Shown here: piece after piece, positions 10,661 through 20,530 of the stretch
Layout: each line of letters begins with the position of its first letter
Numbering within the stretch: the first letter of the stretch is position 1
Assembly (NCBI GenBank): GCA_001312325.1
Contig: BBDJ01000014.1
Coordinates: 1-64,000 of the forward strand
Source: Lysinibacillus pakistanensis
GTDB taxonomy: Bacteria > Bacillota > Bacilli > Bacillales_A > Planococcaceae
DNA: 64,000 nucleotides
Direction of reading: 5' to 3'
Made by a program: the position numbers and the translations under genes
Notes under the pieces: generated by a model
Told to the model about the DNA's origin: nothing
Databases searched by the model: none
Seen by the model: only the letters and a program-made list of their open reading frames with translations

Positions 10661-11458
10661 TGATTCGAGGACTTGAAACATATGTTGAAATCTGGAACGA
10701 GAGAGCACAGCAAACGCTTGTCGCCCTACATGGTTTTACAGGTAGTACGGCTACATGGCGAAATTTGGCGAAAGCTCTGCCACATATACGAGTGATAGCG
10801 ATCGATTGTATTGGACATGGTCAAACAGCAGTACCAGAGGAAATCAGTCGTTTCTCCATGGATGAGCAAATTCAAGATTTAGAGGAAGTAATTAGCCAGC
10901 TACGGCTAGAGCAATTTACACTGTTAGGCTACTCAATGGGAGGGAGGATCGCATTATCTTATGCAATCGCCTACCCTGAGCGAATCAAAAGGCTTATCTT
11001 AGAAAGTGCTTCTCCAGGCTTACGAACTTCACAAGAGCGTTCTGAACGCTGTGTGAGAGATAACGAACTAGCTGAAAAAAATAATTTACAATGGATTACA
11101 ATCATTCGTCAATGCATGGGAGAACATCCCTTTGTTTGAATCCCAAAAATCTTTACCAGAAAATGTGAGACAAATGATTAGGACAGAACGCCTTTCTCAG
11201 AAGGTGGAGGGCTTGACTGGAAGCTTACGTGGAATAGGAACGGGTAATCAGCCATCAAATTGGATGTCATTAGCACAGCTTGAATTTCCTGTCCTTTTAA
11301 TAACGGGGACTCTAGATGAGAAGTTTTGTAAAATTGCACAAGAAATGAAAGCGTTATTAAAAAATGTTAAGCATATGACAGTAAATAACGCTGGACATGC
11401 AATTCATGTGGAAAATCCCGCTGAGTTTGCTACAATAATAGAGGAGTATTTAACGTAA
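10648..11458 (+). CDS. menH: SHCHC synthase MenH (alpha/beta hydrolase), one frameshift
   Basis: A 269-residue alpha/beta hydrolase that removes pyruvate from the MenD product. It has the oxyanion HGFTGS near residue 28, the nucleophile elbow GYSMGG near residue 93, an acid in TGTLDEKF and the histidine in NAGHAIH. An A7 run at 11075-11081 breaks the frame. With A6 the text becomes AEKIIYNGLQSFVNAWENIP, which joins the two halves smoothly. It is placed between menD and menB, as in other Bacillales. Confidence 0.88.
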
Positions 11459-11517
11459 TCAATTTACGTTAGTGCCTTGATAATAAACGAGGATTATATT
11501 GATTAGGAGGCAATTCA

Positions 11518-12336
11518 ATGACACGTCAATGGACTACTTTACATACTTATGAAGACATTAAGTATGAATTTTATAACGGTATCGCAAAAGTTACGATTAA
11601 CCGTCCAGAAGTACGCAATGCATTCCGACCAAAAACGGTAATGGAAATGATTGATGCTTTTTCACGTGCACGCGATGACAAAAATGTTGGAGTGATCATT
11701 TTAACTGGTGAAGGTGAACATGCTTTCTGCTCAGGTGGAGATCAAAAAGTTCGCGGTCATGGCGGCTATGTTGGAGAAGATGAAATCCCACGTCTAAACG
11801 TTCTTGACTTACAACGTTTAATCCGTGTAATTCCAAAACCTGTTGTGGCAATGGTTGCAGGTTATGCAATCGGTGGAGGGCATGTATTACATGTTGTCTG
11901 TGACTTAACAATTGCTGCTGACAATGCACGTTTTGGACAAACTGGACCAAAAGTTGGTTCCTTTGATGCTGGTTATGGCTCAGGCTATCTTGCACGTATT
12001 ATTGGTCATAAAAAGGCACGTGAAATTTGGTATTTATGTCGTCAATATGATGCACAGCAAGCACTTGATATGGGATTAGTAAACACTGTTGTTCCTTATG
12101 AGCAATTAGAGGACGAAACTGTACAATGGTGTGAAGAAATGCTACAAATGTCACCGACTGCTCTTCGCTTCCTAAAAGCAGCTATGAATGCAGATACAGA
12201 CGGTTTAGCAGGTCTTCAACAAATGGCTGGCGATGCTACGCTTCTTTATTACACAACAGATGAAGCAAAAGAAGGTCGTGACGCATTTAAAGAGAAGCGC
12301 CAACCTGACTTCGGTCAATTCCCAAGATTCCCTTGA
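11518..12336 (+). CDS. menB: 1,4-dihydroxy-2-naphthoyl-CoA synthase MenB
   Basis: Intact 272-residue crotonase-fold enzyme that closes the second ring of o-succinylbenzoyl-CoA. Diagnostic text includes [20 protein letters not shown], the CoA-binding [10 protein letters not shown], the oxyanion [12 protein letters not shown] and [19 protein letters not shown]. The ribosome site TTAGGAGG lies 8 bases before the start. The 59-base gap from menH holds no clear promoter, so it is probably in the same operon. A strong hairpin terminator follows at once. Confidence 0.96.
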   Translation: MTRQWTTLHTYEDIKYEFYNGIAKVTINRPEVRNAFRPKTVMEMIDAFSRARDDKNVGVIILTGEGEHAFCSGGDQKVRGHGGYVGEDEIPRLNVLDLQRLIRVIPKPVVAMVAGYAIGGGHVLHVVCDLTIAADNARFGQTGPKVGSFDAGYGSGYLARIIGHKKAREIWYLCRQYDAQQALDMGLVNTVVPYEQLEDETVQWCEEMLQMSPTALRFLKAAMNADTDGLAGLQQMAGDATLLYYTTDEAKEGRDAFKEKRQPDFGQFPRFP

Positions 12337-12354
12337 TTAAATGAAGGATTGAAC

Positions 12355-12390
12355 AGCTCGTATCTCATTAAAGATACGAGCTTTTTCTTT
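12355..12390 (+). terminator. Terminator after menB
   Basis: An 11-bp perfect stem AGCTCGTATCT / AGATACGAGCT with a 6-base loop is followed by TTTTCTTT. It may separate menFDHB from menE or attenuate expression of menE. Confidence 0.85.
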
Positions 12391-12537
12391 GTAGAATGGA
12401 TGGATTGATGGATAGAATGGACAAAGTGGTTGTTTGGTCGCTCAAATTGAGGGATTGGCGACCAAATTTGACGGATAGAATGAAAGAACCCGTTCAAATA
12501 GACGGATGATGCTAGAAAGCGGTAAGATAAAGAGTGA
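12391..12537. repeat. Short repeats and an inverted repeat between menB and menE
   Basis: The gap carries repeated GGATAGAATG words (near 12410 and 12472) and a 9-bp inverted repeat TTTGGTCGC / GCGACCAAA at 12433-12441 and 12458-12466. No open frame is supported. It looks like an intergenic repeat element inserted after the menB terminator. Confidence 0.45.
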
Positions 12538-12553
12538 TAGGAGGGACAACAAG

Positions 12554-13980
12554 ATGTATCCAAATTGGATTTTACAGCGAGCGTATTTAACACCATTGCG
12601 AAACGCTTTAACATATAAAGAACAAACATGGACATTTCAACAATTAAATGAATTATCAATTCAGCGTGCCAGACAACTTACAGCCCTTGGTATCAAGCAA
12701 GGAGACCGTATTGCGATAATGGGACCAAGCAAGCCGGAACTTGTCATTATGATCTATGCATGTATGCATTTACAGTGTGAAATGGTCATGTTAAATCGTA
12801 GGCTATCTCAGGCTGAAATAGCCTATCAGCTAGAGGATTCCGAGGCAGTGGTTATTTTAATTGCAGACGAAGATATTGAAAAACTACCTTCACATGCATC
12901 TCCCCTTTTATTTTCTGCTATCGAAAAAGGGACTGAAGCCTCTATCGTGATTTCAAAAGAATGGTCCTTACATCAAACAACATCTATTATGTATACATCG
13001 GGTACAACAGGCTTTCCAAAGGGGGTTCGTCAAACGGTTGGCAATCATCAAGCAAGTGCAACATCTTCTGTCCTTAATATAGGTTTGCAAGCTGATGATA
13101 CTTGGCTATGTGCGGTGCCTTATTCCATATTAGTGGTTTTTCTATTTTAGTGCGCTCACTTTTGTATGGCAATAAAGTTCATTTATATGATTATTTTGAT
13201 GTTGAGGCTATTTCACAAAATATTATCGATGGCGATGTCACACATATGTCAGTGGTCGCTGTAACCTTAGAAAGAATTCTACATACACTTGAGCAGCGAA
13301 GTGCGCAAGCCTCATCACGATTTAAACTGATGCTAGCAGGAGGTGGACCTGTACCAGTTGATTATTTAAAGAGAGCCAAAGCATTACATTTGGCAGTAGC
13401 TCAAACGTATGGCATGACAGAAACCTCGTCACAGACAGCAACCTTAGCAAGCGAGGATGCGATGTCTAAAATAGGTTCAGCTGGAAAGCCTTTATTTTTT
13501 TAATCAAATTCGAATTGCTGAGCCGAATTTAAGTGGTGAAGGCGAAATTTGCATACGTGGTCCACATGTTACCCCAGGCTATATTGGCCGTTTTGCACAA
13601 AAAAAGTGCAACTGTTGATGGCTGGCTATATACAGGAGATATTGGTTATTTGGATGATGAGGGGTATTTATTTGTCATTGATCGTCGAGCAGATTTAATT
13701 ATCTCTGGTGGTGAAAATATTTATCCTGCTGAAATTGAAAACGTACTTCTTACACATCCTGCGGTGAAGGAAGCGGGCGTCTGTGGCATTGATGATGAGA
13801 AGTGGGGACAGGTTCCAATTGCCTTTGTTGTTTTAAAAGAGCAAATACAGATCGATCAATTATTAGCATTTTGTCAAAAATTCCTTGCTAGATATAAAAT
13901 ACCCAAAAAAAATTATTATTACAGATAAACTTCCTCGTAATGGTGCGAATAAGCTACTACGCAGAAAGTTAAAGCAATAA
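12554..13980 (+). CDS. menE: o-Succinylbenzoate-CoA ligase MenE, four frame breaks
   Basis: AMP-forming ligase that activates o-succinylbenzoate with CoA; 474 residues after correction. Start 12554 is 8 bases after TAGGAGGG. Family signatures are [12 protein letters not shown] (AMP loop), [36 protein letters not shown] and [15 protein letters not shown]. Breaks lie near 13119 (one base missing in CAVPLFHISG), and at T7 13495-13501, A7 13599-13605 and A8 13905-13912. The corrected C-terminus reads [19 protein letters not shown] with the catalytic lysine. Normally menC follows menE in Bacillus; here it does not. Confidence 0.88.
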
Positions 13981-14010
13981 CCTAAAAAGAAGCCTTCCAC
14001 TTGAACTGAA

Positions 14011-14056
14011 AAAGTCGATTTGCCACAAAAAAATGTGCTGCAAATCGACTTTTTTT
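14011..14056 (+). terminator. Terminator after menE
   Basis: A 13-bp stem (AAAGTCGATTTGC / GCAAATCGACTTT) is followed by T7. It closes the men block 31 bases after the menE stop. Confidence 0.85.
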
Positions 14057-14211
14057 AAGTTTCAGAGCTTTAGTGCCCCCCATTTGTGTGGGCCTCTTTT
14101 ATTTGTAGTAAAAATCCATTTTATTTACATGCTTTAAGAATTAAATTAATTATTTATTAACATAATAAGGAATGTTAGGCATAAACTATTTAGTAAAGGA
14201 GAATGGCTCAT

Positions 14212-15445
14212 ATGAGAAAATATATATATAATGCTGTCATTATAGTATTTGTTCTACAAATGAGTCATGTGCAAGTATTCGCAAACTATGAACATAAAAA
14301 AATGGCAACAGCTAATTCAATAGAAACACTACAAAATCTCATTCAATACGAAGTCATGCAGTTATCTACTAATTTTGATATTCGATATAGTGGTGACATA
14401 TCAAACATTAAAGATGAACTATCTGATCTTATCAAACAAGCAATCAAAGATCCGTATATATATGCCAATATTTCTAGTTTTAAATGGAAGTATGATGGCT
14501 ATGCCAATAATATTGTCATTAGCTTTGAGTTTACGTATCATATTACACCCGCAGAAGAAGCATTTGTTGAACAGACTTTAAAAAATATTATTGCGCCTAT
14601 GTATGGATTAACTGAATTGCAGAAGTTACAGGCTGCACATGATTTTATTGTTTTATCTGCCGAGTATTCAAAGGAAACAATCGGAAGTCAATATTCTCCC
14701 TATACATTATTAACGGAAAATAAGGGAGTTTGTCAGGCGTATGCACTTGTACTTTATCGGATGTTAGAGATGTTAGACTTTGAGGTGCAATACGTACCAG
14801 GTAACGTTGGGGAACAGCTACATGCCTGGGTTTTAGTGAAGCTCGAAAATGACTGGTATCATATCGATGTGACATGGGATGACCCATTGCCCGATCGTAA
14901 AGGCGAGGTGCGTTACCAATATTTTTTTAGTTTCTGATCGCCAACTAGCACAGGATCACTCGTGGGATTATGCTAGTTTTCCAGCAGCTAAAAGTGAAGC
15001 TTATGTTGATTTACAACGCACCAGTAAGGTGGAGGAACTACCAAGACAAATACTAAATAATGATTTCTCTCTTAATAAGGGGAAAATTGTAATCGATAAT
15101 AATCAAAATCCTTTAAAAAGCTTGCTAATAAAGCCCACAAATTTAAAAATGACCAAGGAAAATGAGGAAACAATTCAGATACTTCTTCAAGACGTAGGGC
15201 TATCCTTTCTTATTGAAGACAGTATCTTGCTGATGAAGAATTGGCAAAAGAAAACCTATGAAGCTGTTAGCACAACAGAGAGCTGGCTAACAAGTATTGA
15301 TAGAATTGAAAAACGAATGCCACAAGAAAAATACGTCATACTAAAGGAGGTGTCCCATAAGATTTTAGGGGCACCTCCTTCCTCATTTATTTTTCTGTAC
15401 TTAGAGCTGTTTTTAATGTTTGTATATTTTTATTCATCAGTGTAA
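14212..15445 (+). CDS. Secreted transglutaminase-like (cysteine peptidase fold) protein, one frameshift
   Basis: About 410 residues. An N-terminal signal peptide is followed near residues 175-225 by a transglutaminase core with the triad order Cys (NKGVCQAYA), His (EQLHAWVLV) and Asp (YHIDVTWDDP). Proteins of this type in Firmicutes are extracellular or wall-associated; the substrate is unknown. Start 14212 is preferred over the ATG at 14203 because AAAGGAG at 14195-14201 gives normal spacing only to the second. The T7 run at 14922-14928 breaks the frame; with T6 it reads YQYFLVSDRQLAQDHSWDY. The open frame runs through the hairpin at 15344-15380 and overlaps znuA by 59 bases, so the true C-terminus may be earlier, hidden by another sequence error. 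Confidence 0.7.
15344..15380. terminator. Hairpin between convergent transglutaminase and zinc-binding genes
   Basis: AAGGAGGTGTCCC pairs with GGGGCACCTCCTT (one wobble pair). The flanking T content is modest. It is placed exactly where a shared terminator is expected. Confidence 0.55.
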
Positions 15446-16407
15446 AGTAAGTTTCTTTATTTTTAACATCATCTGCTGTTAAAACACTTAGATTATGCAA
15501 GACAAGGGATTTTGCACCCACTTCTTTTTGGATAACCTCTGCTAATTTAGAGGAAACGTTTTGTTCAAATAAAATGTAATGAATGTGTTGATCATTTGCT
15601 TTCTCGACAATCGCTGTAAGCTCTTTTTGAGATGGTTCATTTTGTGAATTCAGACCGGCGATTGGCATTTGCGTTAAGCCATATTGACCTGCAATATAGC
15701 CAAAGGCAGCGTGGGATACGAAGAAAGTCTTTTCTGGTGCCTTTTCAGCCATCGCTTTAAAGGATTGATCTAATTCCTGTAGTTCCTTCACTAATGCTTC
15801 GTAATTTGCTGTAAATGTAGCTTCTTGTTCTGGCATTTTTTTCAATTAAAGTATCTTTAATGGAAAGGGCTAAATCCTGACTGATAATAGGGGATAGCCA
15901 AACATGAGGATCTACATTTCCGTGATCATGATTGTCATGTCCATGTTCATCCTCAGAATGACTGTGCTCTTCTTCCGTTGCAGCATGATCTTCTTCATCA
16001 GCATGTGTGTGGCCAGTGCTAATCGCTAATTTTTCATCTGAAACATGATCGGCAGTGGCAATCATAGTTACGTCTTCTTTAGCAAGCGTTTTTTTTGCAT
16101 TTTCAACAAAGCCTTCTAATCCTAAACCAACATAGAAAAATAGATCAGCATCTGCTAGCTTCATCATATCTTTTTGAGTTGGCTCAAATGTGTGCTCATT
16201 GGCACCAGCCGGATAGATAGAGGATACCTCAACAAAATCGCCACCAATACGTTGAGTAAAATAACTTAAAGGATAAACCGTTGTATAAATAGTCATTTTC
16301 TCTTTACTCTCTGATTGTTTGGGGGATGTTGTTGATGATTTATCCCCACAGGCCGCAGTGAATAAAGCAAGAACAGTAACTAAAAACAATAAAAGTGCTT
16401 TTTTCAT
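15387..16407 (-). CDS. Zinc ABC transporter substrate-binding lipoprotein (ZnuA/AdcA-like), one frameshift
   Basis: A 339-residue lipoprotein with lipobox ALFTAAC. It has the cluster A-I metal-binding fold with ligand histidines in GANEHTFEP and DPHVWLSP, and a His/Asp/Glu-rich loop (about residues 125-165, many HxD and HSE words) typical of zinc rather than manganese receptors. A T7 run at 15836-15842 breaks the frame; with T6 it reads IEKMPEQEATFTANY. Start 16407 follows GAGG. A near-perfect Zur box sits upstream, so expression under zinc starvation is predicted. No permease or ATPase partner is adjacent, so it must work with a transporter encoded elsewhere. Confidence 0.87.
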
Positions 16408-16426
16408 ATTATTATATACCTCTTTC

Positions 16427-16447
16427 AAATAGTAATCATTACGATTT
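16427..16447 (-). promoter_or_regulatory. Zur box upstream of the zinc-binding lipoprotein
   Basis: A 21-bp dyad made of AAATAGTAAT and ATTACGATTT around one base differs at a single position from the Bacillus Zur consensus as I recall it (AAATCGTAA-T-N-ATTACGATTT). It lies 20 bases before the start codon, where Zn-bound Zur would block transcription. Confidence 0.8.
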
Positions 16448-16505
16448 GTTTTTTTAGAACAGTTATTATCATAACGCACATCTGAAAAAAAGTACAAGAA
16501 AAAAT

Positions 16506-16537
16506 GACCCTCGAAAATTAATTTTTTTTCGAAGGCC
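16506..16537 (-). terminator. Terminator overlapping the yidD stop
   Basis: On the minus strand GGCCTTCGAAAA pairs with TTTTCGAGGGTC, followed by ATTTTTTC. The stop codon of yidD lies in the loop. Confidence 0.6.
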
Positions 16538-16751
16538 ATTTTTCAGGAACTGGATCAAAGCCTCCAGGATGAAATGGATGACATTTTGATATACGTGTAA
16601 TTGTTAAAAAAAATCCTTTGATGGCACCATGTTTTTGAAAGGCTTCAAGTCCATAAGAGGAGCATGTGGGATAAAAGCGGCAGGATGGCGGCGTCATTGG
16701 TGAAATAAATTTTCTATAAAACTTTATGAGCCATATAAAGGGATATTTCAT
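16518..16751 (-). CDS. yidD: Membrane protein insertion efficiency factor YidD
   Basis: A 77-residue protein with the full YidD pattern: [11 protein letters not shown], then [18 protein letters not shown] and [16 protein letters not shown]. It is a small amphipathic membrane-associated protein thought to help YidC insert membrane proteins (B. subtilis YtjA). Its ATG overlaps the TGA of the small gene upstream, indicating translational coupling. It ends in an A8 run (minus strand), so the last two residues are uncertain. Confidence 0.93.
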   Translation of the reverse strand: MKYPFIWLIKFYRKFISPMTPPSCRFYPTCSSYGLEAFQKHGAIKGFFLTITRISKCHPFHPGGFDPVPEKWPSKKN

Positions 16752-16910
16752 TGCTGCTGATCCTTTTGTTGTACTTCGGCTTGCTCAGGCTTAGCATCAA
16801 TTGTTTGCGTTAAAAAGCTTCCTTTTTTTCTTTAAAAGGACAATGACTGATACGCCGAACATAAGCATCATCATGGCAATCATAATTATTATTGGTAATG
16901 GTACCCCCAT
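16748..16910 (-). CDS. Small single-pass membrane protein coupled to yidD, one frameshift
   Basis: A 53-residue reading frame after removing one base from the T7 run at 16823-16829. It begins [19 protein letters not shown], a single hydrophobic helix, and ends in a polar tail with [16 protein letters not shown] precedes the ATG. The last codon and TGA overlap the yidD ATG. The tail resembles that of the neighbouring YtzI-like protein (HTIDEKPQ), so the two may be paralogs. No function is known. Confidence 0.6.
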
Positions 16911-16970
16911 AGTGTTCACTCCAAATTCATTTAATAATATTAGTATAAAAGAGTTGTATAGAAAAATATA

Positions 16971-17126
16971 CTAATTGAATTTATCCTCATTTTGTCTAAA
17001 GCTTTGTTGCGGCTTTTCATCAATTGTATGTTTAAAGGCATATGCGCGGTTGACACTGATAATTGTAGCAGCCGTTATTATTATGACAATGATTACTGCC
17101 ACAACTAAGAGCGTAATTAAACTCAT
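16971..17126 (-). CDS. Small YtzI-like membrane protein
   Basis: A 51-residue protein with one membrane helix (VAVIIVIIITAATIIS) followed by RAYAFKHTIDEKP, a pattern I recall from Bacillus YtzI proteins. The ribosome site GGAGTGA lies 6 bases before the ATG and is the same as that of the next small gene. It is probably the first gene of a three-gene unit ending in yidD. Function unknown. Confidence 0.6.
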   Translation of the reverse strand: MSLITLLVVAVIIVIIITAATIISVNRAYAFKHTIDEKPQQSFRQNEDKFN

Positions 17127-17212
17127 GGCATTCACTCCATTTCCTATTCATCATTTTCTATTATAAGGTAGATACTCTTTTAAATTGTGAAGGAAGTTTG
17201 ACATTCCAACGA

Positions 17213-17260
17213 ATAAAACAGCACTTTTACCACCATACTGTGGTAAAAGGAGTGTTTTAT
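17213..17260. promoter_or_regulatory. Long hairpin covering the ribosome site of the 121-residue protein
   Basis: ATAAAACA pairs with TGTTTTAT on the outside and CTTTTACCAC with GTGGTAAAAG inside, separated by a 3-nt internal loop, with a 6-base apical loop. The AGGAG at 17248-17252 lies in the right arm. It could be a terminator or a translational control element; the divergent gene order argues against a plain terminator. Confidence 0.5.
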
Positions 17261-17264
17261 AGAG

Positions 17265-17630
17265 ATGGATCGCCAGCGAGTATATTTTTCACTAGCCGAT
17301 AAAATGTATTATACAAACCCGCAAGCAGGACCGTGGAATTTTGAGCTTAATATAGATCGACAAGCATTGGATGTTTTTGAAAGAATCTTTCAGCAAATGC
17401 AACTGCTTGAAATTTCCAATGCTTGGCGTGCACAATTACCTTATTTGCAATATCACTTAGATCGTGAAAATGATGAAATAGATTTACGATTAATGAAAAT
17501 TTATGCGCTTATTCATGAATATGGGGATGAGGACACGAGGCCTTTGTGGAACAGCTTCCTTACTTTAATAAACGTGTATAAAAGTAGAGGGTCACTTGAA
17601 TTAGGTGACCCTCCTTTCCTTAACATATAG
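17265..17630 (+). CDS. Uncharacterised 121-residue protein
   Basis: I do not recognise the family with confidence. It is a soluble, acidic-aromatic protein (MDRQRVYFSLADKMYYTNPQ at the start) with helices rich in Glu/Gln (DVFERIFQQMQLLEI) and no membrane segment or signal. The only ribosome site (AGGAG, 12 bases upstream) lies in a hairpin. A terminator-like stem (17587-17613) falls within the last codons, so the true stop may be slightly earlier. It stands alone between divergent small membrane genes and the convergent AroM gene. Confidence 0.6.
   Translation: MDRQRVYFSLADKMYYTNPQAGPWNFELNIDRQALDVFERIFQQMQLLEISNAWRAQLPYLQYHLDRENDEIDLRLMKIYALIHEYGDEDTRPLWNSFLTLINVYKSRGSLELGDPPFLNI
17587..17613. 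terminator. Hairpin between the 121-residue protein and AroM
   Basis: GAGGGTCAC / GTGACCCTC with a 9-base loop followed by CTTTCCTT. It sits at the convergent junction and may serve both genes. Confidence 0.55.
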
Positions 17631-18292
17631 CTTTTAAAATAGTAAAAACAGCTTCTCTTGGTACAATAACAGGGATTGTAAGCTTGTCTTTTAGTGTATT
17701 TTTCATGGTAGTTGAGTAGCCCATGCAATCTAGGATAAGTAATTCAGCTCCATGTAATTGCAATTCTTTAGCCTTTAATAATAAATCCTGTTCATTAAAA
17801 CGATAGGGGGAGCTGGCAGCGAAGGTCACATTAAATTGAGCCTTCTGCCATTTTTCTGCTACAGTTTTTTTGCTGCTCAGGCTCGGGCCCGATTAAACCA
17901 AGCGTTAAATCAGCATTCATCCCTTTGACTAAATAGGTCATCATACGATCAGGTAGCAAAAGATTCTTACCACTTAAGGAGTTAGTGAAATCACCTGTGC
18001 ACATAAGTAAAATCCATGTAAATTCCTGAAGCTCAACAATCCGTTTTTGGATAAAAGGCATCAGCTTCCTTTTACTAAGTTTTACCTGATTACCTGTAGC
18101 AAGAAGAGTAACTAGAACATCTGAATCCTCTCTAGCAGGAGCTAGTGCTGCTATTTCTGAGGAAGTCAGTAAATCAAGGACACCGAATTCTGTTACATGT
18201 AAACCTGCATCTTTTAATTGTTGAATATCAGGAGCCATATCCTTGCGAGGTGCTTGTCCAATCGTTACAATTGCGATTTTTGACTTCGCCAA
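17620..18292 (-). CDS. AroM-family protein, possible racemase-fold enzyme, one frameshift
   Basis: A 223-residue protein. The N-terminus KIAIVTIGQAPRKDM and the C-terminal ELLILDCMGYS mark the AroM family, whose function is not known. Two cysteines in the pattern MCTGDF and LDCMGY resemble the catalytic pair of Asp/Glu/hydantoin racemases, with which this family may share a fold (inference). The frame breaks at T7 17865-17871; with T6 the join reads PEQQKTVAEKWQKAQFNVTF. It starts at TTG 18292, GGAG 9 bases upstream, 6 bases after the stop of the amidohydrolase gene. It is the last gene of the minus-strand arm of the catabolic cluster. Confidence 0.8.
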
Positions 18293-18298
18293 TTTTCT

Positions 18299-19443
18299 TC
18301 ACTCCGCTTCGTAATATTTTTTTACCATTGACATAGGTTTGTAGTACTTTTGCTTCCGTTTCAAAAATGGGATGAGACCATACGACAAAATCTGCGTCTT
18401 TGCCTACCTCTAAAGAGCCAATTCGATGATCGAGCTGTACAAGCGTAGCCGCATGAATGGTGATACTTTTTAATGCTGTTTCTTCATCCAATCCATAGCG
18501 AATAGCTTCAGATGCACAATATTTCAAATATTGAATAGGTACAAATGGATGATCAGTCATAATAGCAAATGGAATAGCATGCTCTTTAAAAATTTTTGCG
18601 ATTGCCGGTGTTGAATTGCGAGTTTCATATTTTGATGGTGTAAGCATATAGGGTCCTACGGTTGCATTAAATCCACTGGCCTTTACAGCATCAACGATCA
18701 TATGTCCCTCTGTACAATGTTCTAGATGTAGCTGAACATTAAATTCCTTTGCAATACGAATCGCTGTCATAATATCATCTGCTCGGTGACAGTGAAGGCG
18801 AAGGGGCATTTCTCCTCGTAGCACCTCGATGAAAGGTCGCAGCTCCAAATTATGCTTGACATGCTTCGATTTTTCTTCTTCACTTAAGCGAGTGGCACGT
18901 TGGAAACCATCACGTAGCAATTGAGCAATGGCCATACGCGTCATAGGCTTACGCTTATACTGATTACCAAAAACGTTTTTAGGATTTTCACCTAATGCAC
19001 CCTTTAACCCACTGCGCTCAACAAGTATCCTTGAAGCAAGTGTTGGTCCCGCTGTTTTTAAAATGCTCCAAATACCACCGATAACATTGGCACTGCCTGG
19101 ACCTGTTTGTACAGTCGTGACGCCACCTTCCAGAGCATGCTGAAACGAGAAGTGTCGAATATCCACACTATCTAAAGCATGCATTAGGGGTGTAAAGGGT
19201 TCACTATATTCATTGGCATCGTTAATATCCTCCGTAACCTCTGCCCATGTACCAACATGAGCATGAATATCGATTAAACCTGGTGTAACAAATGCACCGT
19301 GTAAATCTATTTTTTTCAGCATTGTCAGGGATTTCTTTGGCTGGTCCGGTATACACAATGCGACCATCATCTATCCATAGCTGTTCAAAAGTATCATTTT
19401 GTTCATTGACGGCTACAAATTTTGCATTATGGAAAATGATCAT
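18299..19443 (-). CDS. Metal-dependent amidohydrolase (imidazolonepropionase-like), two frameshifts
   Basis: A 380-residue amidohydrolase. Metal ligands are in place: HAH at residues 60-62 (GLIDIHAHVG), LHCHRADD, HLEHCTEGH and MTDHPF. It hydrolyses a C-N bond in a cyclic or linear amide; the substrate is not evident. Breaks occur at T7 19310-19316 (join DNAEKIDLHGAFVTPG) and T7 18317-18323 (end VNGKKYYEAE, stop 18299-18301). Its ATG overlaps the TGA of the second amidohydrolase upstream, so the two are coupled and may be made in equal amounts. Confidence 0.85.
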
Positions 19444-20503
19444 ATTGTTATACCCTCTTCCCATGAATATTCTTTCTTTCCTTTAATAAAAGTAGCAACT
19501 ACTTTTGCATCTAAATCTAATGGATGCTTATTCCAAATAACAAAGTCAGCTAATAGCCCATCTTTAATGGACCCTGTTAGATGCTCTATTCCAAGTAAAG
19601 TTGCTGCACCTGTCGTTAATGCATAGAGAGCATCCTGACGAGGCAATTTCTCTCGAACTGCTAAACATGCCTCTAATGCTAGATGAGTTGAGCTGCTTAC
19701 TGGGTGGTCTGTACAAAAGACAAATGGAATTTCACGTGCAGCTAATTGTGAATATAACTTTGGTGAAAGTGCCATCATTTCATTATGCTCAATATAACGG
19801 AAGGTAGGGCCTGCAATCACCGTATTAAAGGATGCTCCCTCAAGCAATGGAATTTCAGTACCATGAATTATATGAAATTCAAAAGGGAACTCTTGTTGAA
19901 GGCGAACAATCAGCTCCATATCGACAGCTTTATGTGCTCGAACCAAAATTTTGCGAATCAGCGGCTCTTGTTCTTGAATTTGTTGGAGCGTTTCTCTCAT
20001 AATTTTGGCAATGCCCATACGTGTAAGTGGTTTTTTCTGCGCAGTAAAAAAAATGTACTTTTGGCATTTTGACCGATTGAGAAAGAATAGCCAAAATCTT
20101 TTTTAATCACCATTTCATCAACTGTTGAAGGTGTATGGTGTATGATAGCCGTTTTTGCACCAACCAAGCTTTTAGGAGAGGGGACAATATGCGAGGCAGT
20201 TATACCATGTGAAAGGGCATTTTTAAACGCTGTATCAAAGGGATAGATGCCATCAATAACTGAATATTGTAGATGTGATTCAAACTCAAAGCTATCATCA
20301 CCCTCCCAGCGTATGCCAATTTCAGCTAATCCGATTTGTGAGCAGCTATCAATAAAACCTGGTGTAATGTAATAGCCGTGAAGATTGATTTCCGTTTCAG
20401 CTGTATTTAATTGTGTGAAATATTGTCCATGTACTTCAAAATCAGTATTTTCAAAACTACGAGTCTCAGAATTGAAAACAAGACCATTCATATAACGAGT
20501 CAT
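19440..20503 (-). CDS. Amidohydrolase paralog lacking the HxH motif, one frameshift
   Basis: A protein of about 354 residues, paralogous to its neighbour (shared layout: ITPGFID, KPLTRMGIA, FCTDHPVS, GSIKDGLLADFVIW). The usual HxH metal pair after GFID is replaced by C54-S-Q56. Later ligand regions (RAHKAVD, IIHG, TDHP) remain, so it may bind one metal or be catalytically altered. An A8 run at 20046-20053 breaks the frame; it must lose two bases or gain one. GGGAG precedes ATG 20503. It heads the coupled pair and lies downstream of the solute-binding protein, separated by a hairpin. Confidence 0.8.
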
Positions 20504-20530
20504 CGTTTGCGCTCCCTTTCCTGTGAATAG

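Noticed and set aside
11696..11995. Minus-strand open frame inside menB
   Set aside because: It is a shadow of an intact, highly conserved gene, without a ribosome site. Similar shadows elsewhere were left out.
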